Source: Neomegalonema sp. (lineage in GTDB: Bacteria; Pseudomonadota; Alphaproteobacteria; Rhodobacterales; Rhodobacteraceae). Taken from it: DNA of 64,000 nt. Positions within the stretch are counted from its first letter, which is position 1; every line of letters starts with the position of its first letter. Where the stretch lies: NCBI GenBank assembly GCA_022760435.1, contig JALEFY010000024.1, positions 81,330 through 145,329 on the forward strand, read 5' to 3'. The position numbers and the translations under genes were made by a program. Of the stretch, positions 20,156 through 28,308 are shown piece after piece. The notes beneath the pieces are model-generated. The model had not been told where the DNA came from. It worked only from the letters and a program-made list of their open reading frames with translations, and did no database searches.

Positions 20156-20461
20156 TCACGCATCGGCGCTCATCGCCGCCGACCCAAAGGCCACCCGGCC
20201 AAGCCCGCACATTCCGATCACGATCCAGGAGCAATTCGTCATCATCGACGGCAAGGTCTGATCGCCGAACTGGCTGGTCAACATGCAGGCGGCGATGGTG
20301 ATGCTCATCAGCGGATCCAGAATGCGCCCACCGCGCCAACAGCCCAGTTGGCGCAGCACACAGGTGCCGACAGCGAGGGTGAAACCGATCAACCCGAAGA
20401 CGAGGGCGACGCTGGGAAGAAGGCTTGGGAGTAGGTTTGGGGCGAAACTGAAAGCGAGCAT
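20156..20461 (-). CDS. Small hydrophobic membrane protein, unknown function
   Basis: 101 residues from the ATG at 20461, which has CGGAG 9 bases upstream; an in-frame ATG at 20500 lies only about 2 bases from AGGGTG, too close. Three probable membrane segments: around LPSVALVFGLIGFTLAVGTC, a middle stretch PLMSITIAACML, and NCSWIVIGMCGLGRVAFG. Not recognised. Stands alone between isovaleryl-CoA dehydrogenase and the ornithine decarboxylase leader. Hydrophobic periodicity and a ribosome site favour a real gene, but no family was identified. Confidence 0.5.
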   Translation of the reverse strand: MLAFSFAPNLLPSLLPSVALVFGLIGFTLAVGTCVLRQLGCWRGGRILDPLMSITIAACMLTSQFGDQTLPSMMTNCSWIVIGMCGLGRVAFGSAAMSADA

Positions 20462-20520
20462 TGGTCTGGCTCCGATAGGCTCAAGGTGAAGATCATGCAT
20501 TCACCCTGCGCGCGAATCGC

Positions 20521-20562
20521 CCCGCGCCGCTGTGAACCGCTTCACAGGCGCGGGCAATTTTT
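20521..20562 (+). terminator. Terminator-like hairpin with T-tract, no obvious upstream gene
   Basis: Two stacked perfect helices, CCCGCGC/GCGCGGG and CTGTGAA/TTCACAG, separated by a 2-nt bulge and closed by loop CCGC, followed by CAATTTTTC. This is a textbook intrinsic terminator on the + strand, but no + strand gene precedes it. It may end an unannotated small RNA, insulate the decarboxylase transcript, or belong to its leader. Confidence 0.5.
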
Positions 20563-20599
20563 CAGCCCATCAGACCCCCGGAGCCAAATGCGTGGCCCG

Positions 20600-21133
20600 C
20601 GCGATTAACACGCGTCAAGCATCAACGTGAAAATCGTGCAAATTCCCCTCTTGCATTCGCCGGGCAAATCCATCATGTACCCCGTGCCCAAGGTCGCACG
20701 TGCCTGTGGGTGCCCACGATCCCAATGTCGGACCGGCTCGAAACATCGAAGTCGGTCGAGCCTCGGCAACAGCGATCTGATCGCAACGCCGCTTGGCAGG
20801 AGGCAGAACGGGTCGACGGTACAATCGGGGCAGCCGAATGAGAGCTGCACCGTGATGGGAAGGTTGTATGTCCCATCGGGCACCTTGAAGCAACGACGGT
20901 GAGGGCCCTTTGGCTTCTCGGTGCAGTCCATATGCGCCGGTCTGAAGAGGCACACCATCCTTGCCGGACGTGCGGTCGGTTCTTCCCGCCCAATCCAAGG
21001 CATTTGTCATCCCCCCGCGCGTTTGCCGGGGCTGTTGTCTTGCTCATTCGCGTTTTCGCCATACGTCCATAGATGGCAACGCGGGAAAGCGAGGCGACGT
21101 CTGATCTTTGCTTGTTGGACGGGAGCTGCCGCC
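20600..21133 (+). ncRNA. Long structured leader of ornithine decarboxylase, candidate speF RNA
   Basis: About 530-570 bases precede the decarboxylase ATG without a convincing gene; the small open frames on both strands are unlike any family. The stretch is rich in hairpins: GGCTCGA/TCGAGCC (20735-20762), GATGGGA/TCCCATC (20854-20877), enclosed by CACCGT/ACGGTG (20848-20901), with a competing CTGCACCG/CGGTGCAG pairing (20845-20926). A conserved 'speF' leader RNA is established upstream of alphaproteobacterial ornithine decarboxylase genes. Assignment here rests on position, length and structure; the boundaries are approximate. Confidence 0.45.
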
Positions 21134-22267
21134 ATGACCACTGCTCGCATTCGTGAATTCCTCGAAACCCGACGACCCGAAGGGCCGTGCCTCGTTGTGG
21201 ACCTTGATGTTGTCCGCGACAACTTCTCCGCCTATCGCCGCGCGATGCCGGATACCGCGATCTTCTATGCCGTGAAGGCCAACCCGGCACCTCAGGTGCT
21301 CAAACTGCTCGCCGATATGGGCTCGAGCTTTGACTGCGCCTCGGTGCAGGAGATCGAAATGGCGCTGAACGCAGGCGCGACCCCGACCCGCGTTTCCTAT
21401 GGCAATACCATCAAGAAAGAGCGCGATGTCGCCCGCGCCTTCGCGCTCGGTGTGCGCCTGTTCGCCGTCGATGACGTGAACGAAGTCGAAAAAGTCGCCC
21501 GCGCCGCACCGGGCGCCAAAGTCTTCTGCCGCATCCTGTGCGACGGCGCTGGCGCCGAATGGCCGCTCTCGCGCAAGTTCGGCTGCGAAGGCGACATGGC
21601 GATCACCGTGCTGGAGCGCGCCCGCGATCTCGGCCTCACCCCGTGGGGGATCTCGTTCCATGTGGGCTCGCAACAGACCAACCCGCAAGCCTGGGATGGC
21701 GCCCTGCAAGAAGCCTCGCGCATCTTCCGCGAGATGAGCAAACGCGGCGTCGAGCTTGGGCTCGTGAACCTCGGCGGCGGCTTTCCGGCGCGCTATCTGA
21801 AGAACGTCCCGGCGGCCGAGGCCTATGCCGGTGCGATCTATGACGCGCTGCGCCGCCATTTCGGCAACCGCCTGCCCGAAACCATCATCGAGCCGGGCCG
21901 CGGCATGGTCGGCGCGGCGGGCACGATCAAGGCTGAAGTGGTGCTGGTCTCGCGCAAATCCGATACCGATGCGACCCGCTGGGTCTATCTCGATATCGGC
22001 AAGTTCAGCGGCCTGGCCGAAACCATGGAAGAGGCGATCCGCTACCCGATCCGCACCGCCCGCGATAGCGACGCGATGGAGCCTTGCGTGCTCGCCGGCC
22101 CGACCTGCGACAGCGCCGATGTGCTCTATGAGAAGACCCCCTACCCGCTGCCGATCAGCCTGACGGTCGGCGATGAGGTGCTGATCGAGGGCACTGGCGC
22201 TTACACGACGACCTATTCGGCCGTCGCCTTCAACGGCTTCCCGCCGCTGCAAACCTATATCATCTGA
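21134..22267 (+). CDS. Ornithine/lysine decarboxylase, alanine-racemase fold (group IV)
   Basis: 377 residues. PLP-dependent decarboxylation of L-ornithine (possibly also lysine) to putrescine. PLP lysine in FYAVKANP near residue 50, HVGSQ, glycine loop LGGGFPARY, phosphate-binding EPGRGMVG, and C-terminal active-site CDSADVL from the partner subunit (obligate dimer). Length and motifs match the eukaryotic-like ODC family common in alphaproteobacteria. Start at the ATG with GGGAG upstream. Followed by homospermidine synthase, its metabolic partner. Confidence 0.93.
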   Translation: MTTARIREFLETRRPEGPCLVVDLDVVRDNFSAYRRAMPDTAIFYAVKANPAPQVLKLLADMGSSFDCASVQEIEMALNAGATPTRVSYGNTIKKERDVARAFALGVRLFAVDDVNEVEKVARAAPGAKVFCRILCDGAGAEWPLSRKFGCEGDMAITVLERARDLGLTPWGISFHVGSQQTNPQAWDGALQEASRIFREMSKRGVELGLVNLGGGFPARYLKNVPAAEAYAGAIYDALRRHFGNRLPETIIEPGRGMVGAAGTIKAEVVLVSRKSDTDATRWVYLDIGKFSGLAETMEEAIRYPIRTARDSDAMEPCVLAGPTCDSADVLYEKTPYPLPISLTVGDEVLIEGTGAYTTTYSAVAFNGFPPLQTYII

Positions 22268-22314
22268 CCGGATCGGATCGGGAGGCAGCGCCCGATCCCG
22301 TTTCCCCTCCCATC

Positions 22315-22345
22315 GCCGCCCGCATTCCGGGCGGCGCCGTTTTTT
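22315..22345 (+). terminator. Intrinsic terminator after ornithine decarboxylase
   Basis: Perfect 8-bp stem GCCGCCCG/CGGGCGGC with a 5-nt loop, then GCCG and six T (22340-22345). It lies 48 bp after the decarboxylase stop and 60 bp before homospermidine synthase, so the two genes are at least partly uncoupled. Confidence 0.75.
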
Positions 22346-22406
22346 CATCTTCCTCGCAGGAACAACCCCAGGGACCCCGCGCCAGTGAGCAGGGGGCAAG
22401 AGAAAC

Positions 22407-23849
22407 ATGACCCAATATCCCATCCATGCCACCGTCAACGGACCGATCGTGATGATCGGCTTTGGCTCTATCGGGCGCGGCACCCTGCCCCTGATCGAGC
22501 GGCATCTGCGCTTTGATCCGGCGCGGCTGGTGGTGATCGACCCCGATGAGCGCGTGCGCGCTCATGTCGAGGGGGCGGGATATCGGTTCATCCACGCGGC
22601 AGTCACCATCGACAATTACCGCGAGCTGCTCACCCCGCTGCTCACGACCGGCGATGGGCAGGGCTTTTGCGTCAATCTCTCGGTTGATACCGGCTCGCTC
22701 GATCTGATGAAGCTCTGCCGAAGCCTGGATGTGCTCTATATCGATACCGTGGTCGAGCCCTGGCTCGGCTTCTATTTTGACGAGAGCGCCGGATCGGCCG
22801 CGCGCACCAACTACGCCCTGCGCGAGCCCGTGCGCATCGAGAAGGCGGCGCAGCCGGGCGGCACGACCGCGGTCTCCTGCTGCGGGGCCAATCCGGGGAT
22901 GGTGTCCTGGTTCGTCAAGCAGGCGCTGGTCGATATCGCCCGCGATACCGGGCTCGATCTGACCGAGCCCGGCCCGGAGGATCGCGAAGGCTGGGCGGCG
23001 CTCGCGCAGCGGCTCGGGGTCAAGGGCATCCATATCGCCGAGCGCGACACCCAGCGCTCCGCCCAGCCCAAGCCGTTGAATGAGTTCCACAATACCTGGT
23101 CGGTGGAGGGCTTCATCTCCGAAGGCAAGCAGCCCGCAGAGCTCGGCTGGGGCACGCATGAGCGCTGGATGCCGGCCAATGCCCGCCACCATGAGAGCGG
23201 CTGCCAGGCGGCGATCTATCTCGAGCAGCCCGGTGCCACCACCCGTGTGCGTAGCTGGTGCCCGACCCCGGGCGCGCAATTCGGCTTTCTGGTCACCCAT
23301 AACGAGTCGATCTCGATCGCCGATTACCTGACGGCGCGCGATGATGCCGGTGCGGCGGTCTATCGCCCGACTTGCCATTATGCCTATCACCCGGCCAACA
23401 ATGCCGTGCTCTCGGTGCATGAGATGTTCGGCAATGGCGGCACGCCGCAGCCGGTACAGCATGTGATGGATGAGGACGAGATCGTCGATGGCGTGGATGA
23501 GCTCGGCGTTCTGCTCTATGGCCACGCCAAGAACGCCTATTGGTACGGCTCACAGCTCTCGATCGAGGAGACGCGAGAGCTCGCGCCCTATCAGAACGCC
23601 ACCGGCCTGCAAGTCACCTCGGCGGTGTTGGCCGGGATGGTCTGGGCGCTGGAGAACCCGAAAGCCGGGATCGTCGAGGCCGATGAGATGGATTACCGCC
23701 GCTGCCTCGAGATCCAGCGCCCCTATCTGGGTCCGGTGAAGGGCTATTACACCGACTGGACCCCGCTCGAGCAGCGCATGGCGCTGTTCCCCGAAGACCT
23801 CGACCGCGACGACCCCTGGCAGTTCCGCAATATCCTCGTGCGCACCTAA
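22407..23849 (+). CDS. hss: Homospermidine synthase
   Basis: 480 residues, the usual bacterial length. NAD-dependent transfer of an aminobutyl group between two putrescines to give sym-homospermidine, the characteristic polyamine of many alphaproteobacteria. Rossmann signature MIGFGSIGRGTLPL at the N-terminus, then SVDTGSLDLM, YIDTVVEPWLG, CCGANPGMVSWF, and C-terminal EADEMDYRRCLEIQRPYLGP. Start at the ATG after AGGGGGCAAGAG. Receives putrescine from the enzyme encoded just upstream. Confidence 0.95.
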   Translation: MTQYPIHATVNGPIVMIGFGSIGRGTLPLIERHLRFDPARLVVIDPDERVRAHVEGAGYRFIHAAVTIDNYRELLTPLLTTGDGQGFCVNLSVDTGSLDLMKLCRSLDVLYIDTVVEPWLGFYFDESAGSAARTNYALREPVRIEKAAQPGGTTAVSCCGANPGMVSWFVKQALVDIARDTGLDLTEPGPEDREGWAALAQRLGVKGIHIAERDTQRSAQPKPLNEFHNTWSVEGFISEGKQPAELGWGTHERWMPANARHHESGCQAAIYLEQPGATTRVRSWCPTPGAQFGFLVTHNESISIADYLTARDDAGAAVYRPTCHYAYHPANNAVLSVHEMFGNGGTPQPVQHVMDEDEIVDGVDELGVLLYGHAKNAYWYGSQLSIEETRELAPYQNATGLQVTSAVLAGMVWALENPKAGIVEADEMDYRRCLEIQRPYLGPVKGYYTDWTPLEQRMALFPEDLDRDDPWQFRNILVRT

Positions 23850-23860
23850 ACCGGTCGCAC

Positions 23861-23886
23861 AAAAGAGCCCGCTGTTACGCGGGCTC
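23861..23886 (-). terminator. Terminator of the Atm1-type exporter gene
   Basis: Stem GAGCCCGC/GCGGGCTC (23865-23872 with 23879-23886) followed on the minus strand by TTTT. The exporter's TAA stop (23875-23877) lies inside the loop. Being symmetric, it may also stop the converging homospermidine synthase transcript. Confidence 0.65.
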
Positions 23887-25671
23887 AGTCACTTCTTCGG
23901 CCGATTGTCGACGCCACATCTGGGCATAGGTGCCGCCCATCGCCAGCAATTCGGCATGTGTGCCGCGCTCGACGATCTCGCCCGCTTCCATCACCAGAAT
24001 GAGCCCGGCATCGGCGATGGTCGAGAGCCGGTGCGCGACGGTGACCACCGTGCGGCTGCGCGCCAGCTCGTGCAACGCGGCCTGGATCCCCTGCTCGGTA
24101 CGGCTATCGAGCGCCGAGGTCGCCTCATCCAGGATCAGGATCGGCGGGTTCTTCAGGATCGTGCGCGCGATCGCCACCCGCTGCTTCTCGCCGCCCGAAA
24201 GCTTCAGCCCACGCTCGCCGACCACAGTGTCAAAGCCCTTGGGCAGTTTCTGAATGAAATCATAGATCTGCGCCGCCTTTGCTGCCTCGATCACTTCGGC
24301 CTCGCTGGCGCCGGGGCGACCATAGGCGATATTATAGCCGATCGTGTCGTTGAACAGCACCGTATCCTGCGGCACCACCCCGATCGCCTCACGCAAGGAA
24401 ACCTGCTGGACATCGCGCAGATCCTGCCCGTCGATCGAGATCGCGCCGCCGGTCACATCATAAAACCGAAACAGCAGCCGCCCGATGGTTGACTTGCCAG
24501 CCCCGCTCGCCCCGACCAGCGCCACCGATCCCCCTGCCGGCACCGTGAAGCTCAGCCCCTTGAGGATCTGCCGATCCGGGTCATAGGCGAAGCGCACATC
24601 CTCAAAGCTGATCGCCCCGCCCGACACAAGCAGCGGCGGTGCGCCCGGCTTGTCGCGGATCTCTGCCGGTTGATCGAGCAGCGAGAACATGTCGGTCATG
24701 TCAATCAGCGCTTGGCGGATCTCGCGATAGACGGTGCCGAGGAAATTGAGCGGCATGGTGATCTGGATCATCAAGGCGTTGACCATCACGAAGTCACCTA
24801 CCGTCAATTGCCCCTGCTGCACGCCAAGCGCCGACATCACCATCAGCACCGCCAGCCCGGCGGTAATGATCAGCGACTGTCCGCCATTGAGCAGCGCCAG
24901 GGTCAGTTGCGTATCGACTGCGGCCTTTTCGTAATGGCGCATGGCACCGTCATAGCGCTCGGCCTCCATACGCTCGGCGGCGAAGTATTTCACCGTCTCG
25001 AAATTGAGCAGACTATCGATGGCCTTCTGATTGGCCTCCATATCGCGCTCATTCATCTTGCGCCGGATCGCCACCCGCCATTCGGTGACCCGGAAGGTGA
25101 AGGCGACATAGAGGATGATGGTGACCACAACCACCAGCAGATAGGTCCAGTCGAACTGAAAGAAGAAGATGCCGGCGACCAGCACCAGCTCCAGGATCAG
25201 CGGCACGATCGAGAACAGCAAGAAGCGCAAGACGAACTCGATCGCCTTGGTGCCGCGCTCGATCACCCGGCTCAGCGCGCCGGTCTGGCGCTCCAGATGA
25301 TAGCGCAGCGAGAGTGCGTGAATGTGCTGGAAGGTTTCCAGCGCCAGCTTGCGCAGTGCCTGCTGCCCGACCTTGGCAAAGACCGCATCGCGCAATTGCT
25401 GGAAGACGACGCCGCCAAGGCGCATCAGCCCATAGCCGATGACCAACGCCACCGCCGAGAGCGCGATCAGCATACCGGCATCGGGCTCCGCCTCACCAGC
25501 GAGCTTGTCCACCGCGGCCTTGAAGAAGAAGGGTGTGACCACGGTCGCGATCTTGGCAATCACCAGCAGACCCAGGGCGATCACCACCCGCGATCGCACG
25601 CCCGGATCGTTTTCAGGCCAGAGATAAGGGGCAACGCGCTTCAGGATGGTGAAACTGGCGCTTTGCGCCAT
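23875..25671 (-). CDS. Atm1/HMT1-type ABC exporter (half-transporter)
   Basis: 598 residues. Membrane domain ~25-320 with six predicted helices, including the family's NFETVKYFAAE stretch; ATPase domain ~340-598 with Walker A GASGAGKST, Q-loop VPQDTVLFN, signature LSGGEKQR and Walker B ILILDEATSALD. ABCB7/Atm1 relatives export glutathione-linked thiols or metal-glutathione complexes, serving cytosolic Fe-S biogenesis and heavy-metal tolerance. Works as a homodimer in the inner membrane. Start at the ATG after GGAAGAAATC. Exact cargo not determinable. Confidence 0.9.
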   Translation of the reverse strand: MAQSASFTILKRVAPYLWPENDPGVRSRVVIALGLLVIAKIATVVTPFFFKAAVDKLAGEAEPDAGMLIALSAVALVIGYGLMRLGGVVFQQLRDAVFAKVGQQALRKLALETFQHIHALSLRYHLERQTGALSRVIERGTKAIEFVLRFLLFSIVPLILELVLVAGIFFFQFDWTYLLVVVVTIILYVAFTFRVTEWRVAIRRKMNERDMEANQKAIDSLLNFETVKYFAAERMEAERYDGAMRHYEKAAVDTQLTLALLNGGQSLIITAGLAVLMVMSALGVQQGQLTVGDFVMVNALMIQITMPLNFLGTVYREIRQALIDMTDMFSLLDQPAEIRDKPGAPPLLVSGGAISFEDVRFAYDPDRQILKGLSFTVPAGGSVALVGASGAGKSTIGRLLFRFYDVTGGAISIDGQDLRDVQQVSLREAIGVVPQDTVLFNDTIGYNIAYGRPGASEAEVIEAAKAAQIYDFIQKLPKGFDTVVGERGLKLSGGEKQRVAIARTILKNPPILILDEATSALDSRTEQGIQAALHELARSRTVVTVAHRLSTIADAGLILVMEAGEIVERGTHAELLAMGGTYAQMWRRQSAEEVTEPA

Positions 25672-25716
25672 GATTTCTTCCGGGTGGGTCTGGGCTAGTC
25701 CTCGTCGGCGCACAAG

Positions 25717-26952
25717 CTATCCATCACTGTTTTGAACGGTCGGCAGCCGAAAGATCTGCCCGGGGAATATCAGATTGGGATCGGTAATCTGATCGCGGTT
25801 CAGCGTATATATGGTCTCGAACTGAAAACCGTCACCATAAAGCGCGTCGGCAATGCGCCAGAGCGTATTGCCGGGTTGGATGATGACGGTGCCTTCGTCC
25901 AGAGAAATGTCCTCGACCGCGATCCGTTCAAAGGGCGTGCTCGCCCGGCTATGCACGGTGCCGGTTTCCAGCACCTGCTCGACGCCCAGCGTGTAGCGTG
26001 AGGGGGCGATGTCCTGCGCCATGCGCAGTTCCCAGACACCGTCCTCGCCGATCACCGTCTCCCCGGCGGGGCGCTGATCGAGATAGACCCGCGCGCGCTG
26101 CCCCGGAATGCCGCGACCGGCCACGAGAACATCGCCATCCGCGCCATAAGTCAGAGCCTGGATCGAGACTTCTTCCTCGCCAGTTTCGCCCTGCGGGGGG
26201 AGCAAAGACGCGGCGCTGGCTTGCACGGGCGCGGTGACGATGGCCATGCGCGGGCTTGCTGGCAGATCGAGCACCGGGCTGGCGCGCGCTTCCTCATTGT
26301 CGCTCGGCACCGATTGCGCACCAAGCCCATCACTGGAAGGGTTCGGGGCCTCTGTCGCCGGATCGGCCACCGTCAACAGGACCGGCGCCGGGCTGGTCAG
26401 CTCATTGCCATCGGCATCGCGGCTGCGCAGGGTGAGTTTATGCAGGCCCGGGCTCGGCGCGGGGGGCAGGATCGAGACGAACTCGCCCCGCGCATCGGTA
26501 CGCACCTGCTCGACCGGTTTGCCATTGCGTAAGACTGTGACATCCACCCCTGGTTGCGCCCGCCCGGCGATCACGGCGGATCCATCCTTTTGCGCGCGGA
26601 CCATATCGAATTCCGGCCGCTCGGTCGGTTGCGATTGCGCGGCAAGCTCGGCAAAGGCGCTCACAGCGCCCTGACTTTCCCGGGCCTCTTCGATCGCCCC
26701 ACTGACCGCCTGCCGAGCCGATTCACCTGTCGACTGCCCTGCTGGTGCCGCAGCGGTTTCTTGCGGCTCGGTCTGAGCGCTCACCTGCGCATCGCTGCCG
26801 GAGGGGGCAGGTTCAACCGCTTTTTCCCGCAACCCGCCCCGATCAGCGAATCTCTCCTCCATGCCCTGCTCGGCAAACCACAGACCGACAAAGGCCCCGC
26901 CCACGATCAGGGCAAGGCCGAGCAGCGATAAAAGGGCTTCGGTACGGCGCAT
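25717..26952 (-). CDS. Membrane-anchored LysM-domain protein
   Basis: 411 residues. N-terminal anchor (LLSLLGLALIVGGAFVGLWF), a Pro/Ala/Glu-rich stretch, a beta-rich segment of two Ig-like units (AVIAGRAQPGVDVTVLRNG and DVLVAGRGIPGQRARVYLDQ, similar to each other), and a C-terminal LysM domain (VIIQPGNTLWRIADALYGDG ... NLIFPGQIFRLP) for peptidoglycan binding. Start chosen at 26952 with GGAG six bases upstream; ATGs at 26979 and 26994 lack one. Divergent from the LOG gene. Probably a cell-envelope protein; no enzymatic motif. Confidence 0.82.
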   Translation of the reverse strand: MRRTEALLSLLGLALIVGGAFVGLWFAEQGMEERFADRGGLREKAVEPAPSGSDAQVSAQTEPQETAAAPAGQSTGESARQAVSGAIEEARESQGAVSAFAELAAQSQPTERPEFDMVRAQKDGSAVIAGRAQPGVDVTVLRNGKPVEQVRTDARGEFVSILPPAPSPGLHKLTLRSRDADGNELTSPAPVLLTVADPATEAPNPSSDGLGAQSVPSDNEEARASPVLDLPASPRMAIVTAPVQASAASLLPPQGETGEEEVSIQALTYGADGDVLVAGRGIPGQRARVYLDQRPAGETVIGEDGVWELRMAQDIAPSRYTLGVEQVLETGTVHSRASTPFERIAVEDISLDEGTVIIQPGNTLWRIADALYGDGFQFETIYTLNRDQITDPNLIFPGQIFRLPTVQNSDG

Positions 26953-27132
26953 GATGGTCTCCAAACTTCGAGGAAGCATGTTAGTGCGGCGCAAAGCCCG
27001 CGTCCAACAAACTTGTCAGCCGCAAGAGCCTGCGCCGCTGGCAGAGCCTTTCGCATCACGTCGCATTATGTGCTAGCAGGCCGGAAACACTCGCGCCCGG
27101 CGCCCCAGAACTTGATGACGAGACAGGATCCC

Positions 27133-27774
27133 ATGTCGGTTTCTTCGCCCCCCAAAGCCCCATCCGATCGCCCCCCCTTGCAGCTCGACCGTTCGGTTGC
27201 AGTCTATTGCGGATCGCAAGACGGCGCCAATCCGGCTTTCATCGCGGCCGCTCGCGCCTTGGGAGCCGGGCTGGCGGCGCGGCAGATGCGGCTTGTCTAC
27301 GGGGCCGGTGATCGCGGCCTGATGGGCGAGACGGCGCGCGCCTGCCTTGCCGGGGGTGGCCGGGCTCTGGGCATCATTCCCCGCCATCTTTGGCGGCGCG
27401 AGCTGGGCAACTCCGACCTGACCGAACTGGTGATCACCGAGAACCTGCAACAGCGCAAATTCCTGATGCTGGAGAATGCCGCCGCCGCCGCCGTGCTGCC
27501 GGGGGGGGTTGGCACGCTCGATGAGGTGGTGGAAGCGCTGTGCTGGCGCCAGCTTGGCCTTCATGCCAAGCCTGTGGTGCTGCTCAATATCGGCGGGTTC
27601 TGGGAGCCGCTGCTTGGCGTGCTCGAGACGATGGCACAGAACGGCTTTCTCTATGCCGGGGCGCGCGACCATCTGTTTGTCGCACCAACAGTCGAGGCGG
27701 CGCTCGCTATCCTTGAGGAGCAGATGATGCCGGGCGATCGGCCCGCCTCCCCGGATCCGAGTGCGACCAATTGA
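27133..27774 (+). CDS. LOG-family (TIGR00730-type) nucleotide phosphoribohydrolase
   Basis: 213 residues. N-terminal SVAVYCGSQDGANPAF, GAGDRGLMGETARACL and the family signature PGGVGTLDE, plus RKFLML with the catalytic Arg. LOG proteins hydrolyse nucleoside 5'-monophosphates to ribose 5-phosphate and free base (cytokinin-activating in plants); bacterial relatives are often mis-annotated as lysine decarboxylases. Start at the second ATG (27133) because AGGA precedes it. Monocistronic; 98 bp before the cytochrome gene. Confidence 0.88.
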   Translation: MSVSSPPKAPSDRPPLQLDRSVAVYCGSQDGANPAFIAAARALGAGLAARQMRLVYGAGDRGLMGETARACLAGGGRALGIIPRHLWRRELGNSDLTELVITENLQQRKFLMLENAAAAAVLPGGVGTLDEVVEALCWRQLGLHAKPVVLLNIGGFWEPLLGVLETMAQNGFLYAGARDHLFVAPTVEAALAILEEQMMPGDRPASPDPSATN

Positions 27775-27872
27775 CGAGGGTGCGCGCCAAATTGTCCCCG
27801 CGATTTTGCCCATCTTGACGCCATATAACAGCCCTCGTGTAGATCACAGACACGTCGTGAGAGGACTCCGAG

Positions 27873-28289
27873 ATGATCAAACAAGTGTTGACCGCCGCCC
27901 TGCTGACCGCTGCTGCCATTGCCCCGGGCGCTGCCTTCGCCGAAGACAATGCCGCCGCCATCGCCGCGCTGGGTGGGGACGCCAAGAAGGGCGAGAAGGT
28001 CTTCAAGAAATGCAAGGCCTGCCATGTCGCTGATGCCGAGAAAAACAAGGTCGGCCCGCATCTGGTCGGCATCATCGGCCGCCCGGCAGCCGCGGTTGAG
28101 GATTTCAAATACTCGGACGCGATGAAGGAAAGCGGCGTGACCTGGACCGCCGAAACCATCGCCGCCTATCTGAAAAAGCCCAAAGACTATATCCCGAAAA
28201 ACAAGATGAGCTTTGCCGGGCTGAGAAAAGAAAAGGATATCAACAACATCCTTGCCTATCTGCTCGAGACCTCGGGCGAGACCAAGTAA
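27873..28289 (+). CDS. Periplasmic c-type cytochrome (c2 class)
   Basis: 138 residues. Signal peptide 1-23 (cleavage after AAFA), one haem site CKACH at 47-51, distal Met probably in KNKMSFAG. Size, lysine-rich surface and fold order match soluble class I cytochrome c2/c550, an electron carrier between bc1 complex and oxidase or other reductases. Start at the ATG after GAGAGGACTCCG. Monocistronic, closed by a terminator. Confidence 0.92.
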   Translation: MIKQVLTAALLTAAAIAPGAAFAEDNAAAIAALGGDAKKGEKVFKKCKACHVADAEKNKVGPHLVGIIGRPAAAVEDFKYSDAMKESGVTWTAETIAAYLKKPKDYIPKNKMSFAGLRKEKDINNILAYLLETSGETK

Positions 28290-28308
28290 GCTCCCCGAGC
28301 TGAGAAGA

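Noticed and set aside
20605..21010. Two overlapping minus-strand frames of ~130 residues in the decarboxylase leader, one Cys-rich
   Set aside because: Different frames over the same DNA, no ribosome sites, no recognisable motifs; a structured leader explains the region better.
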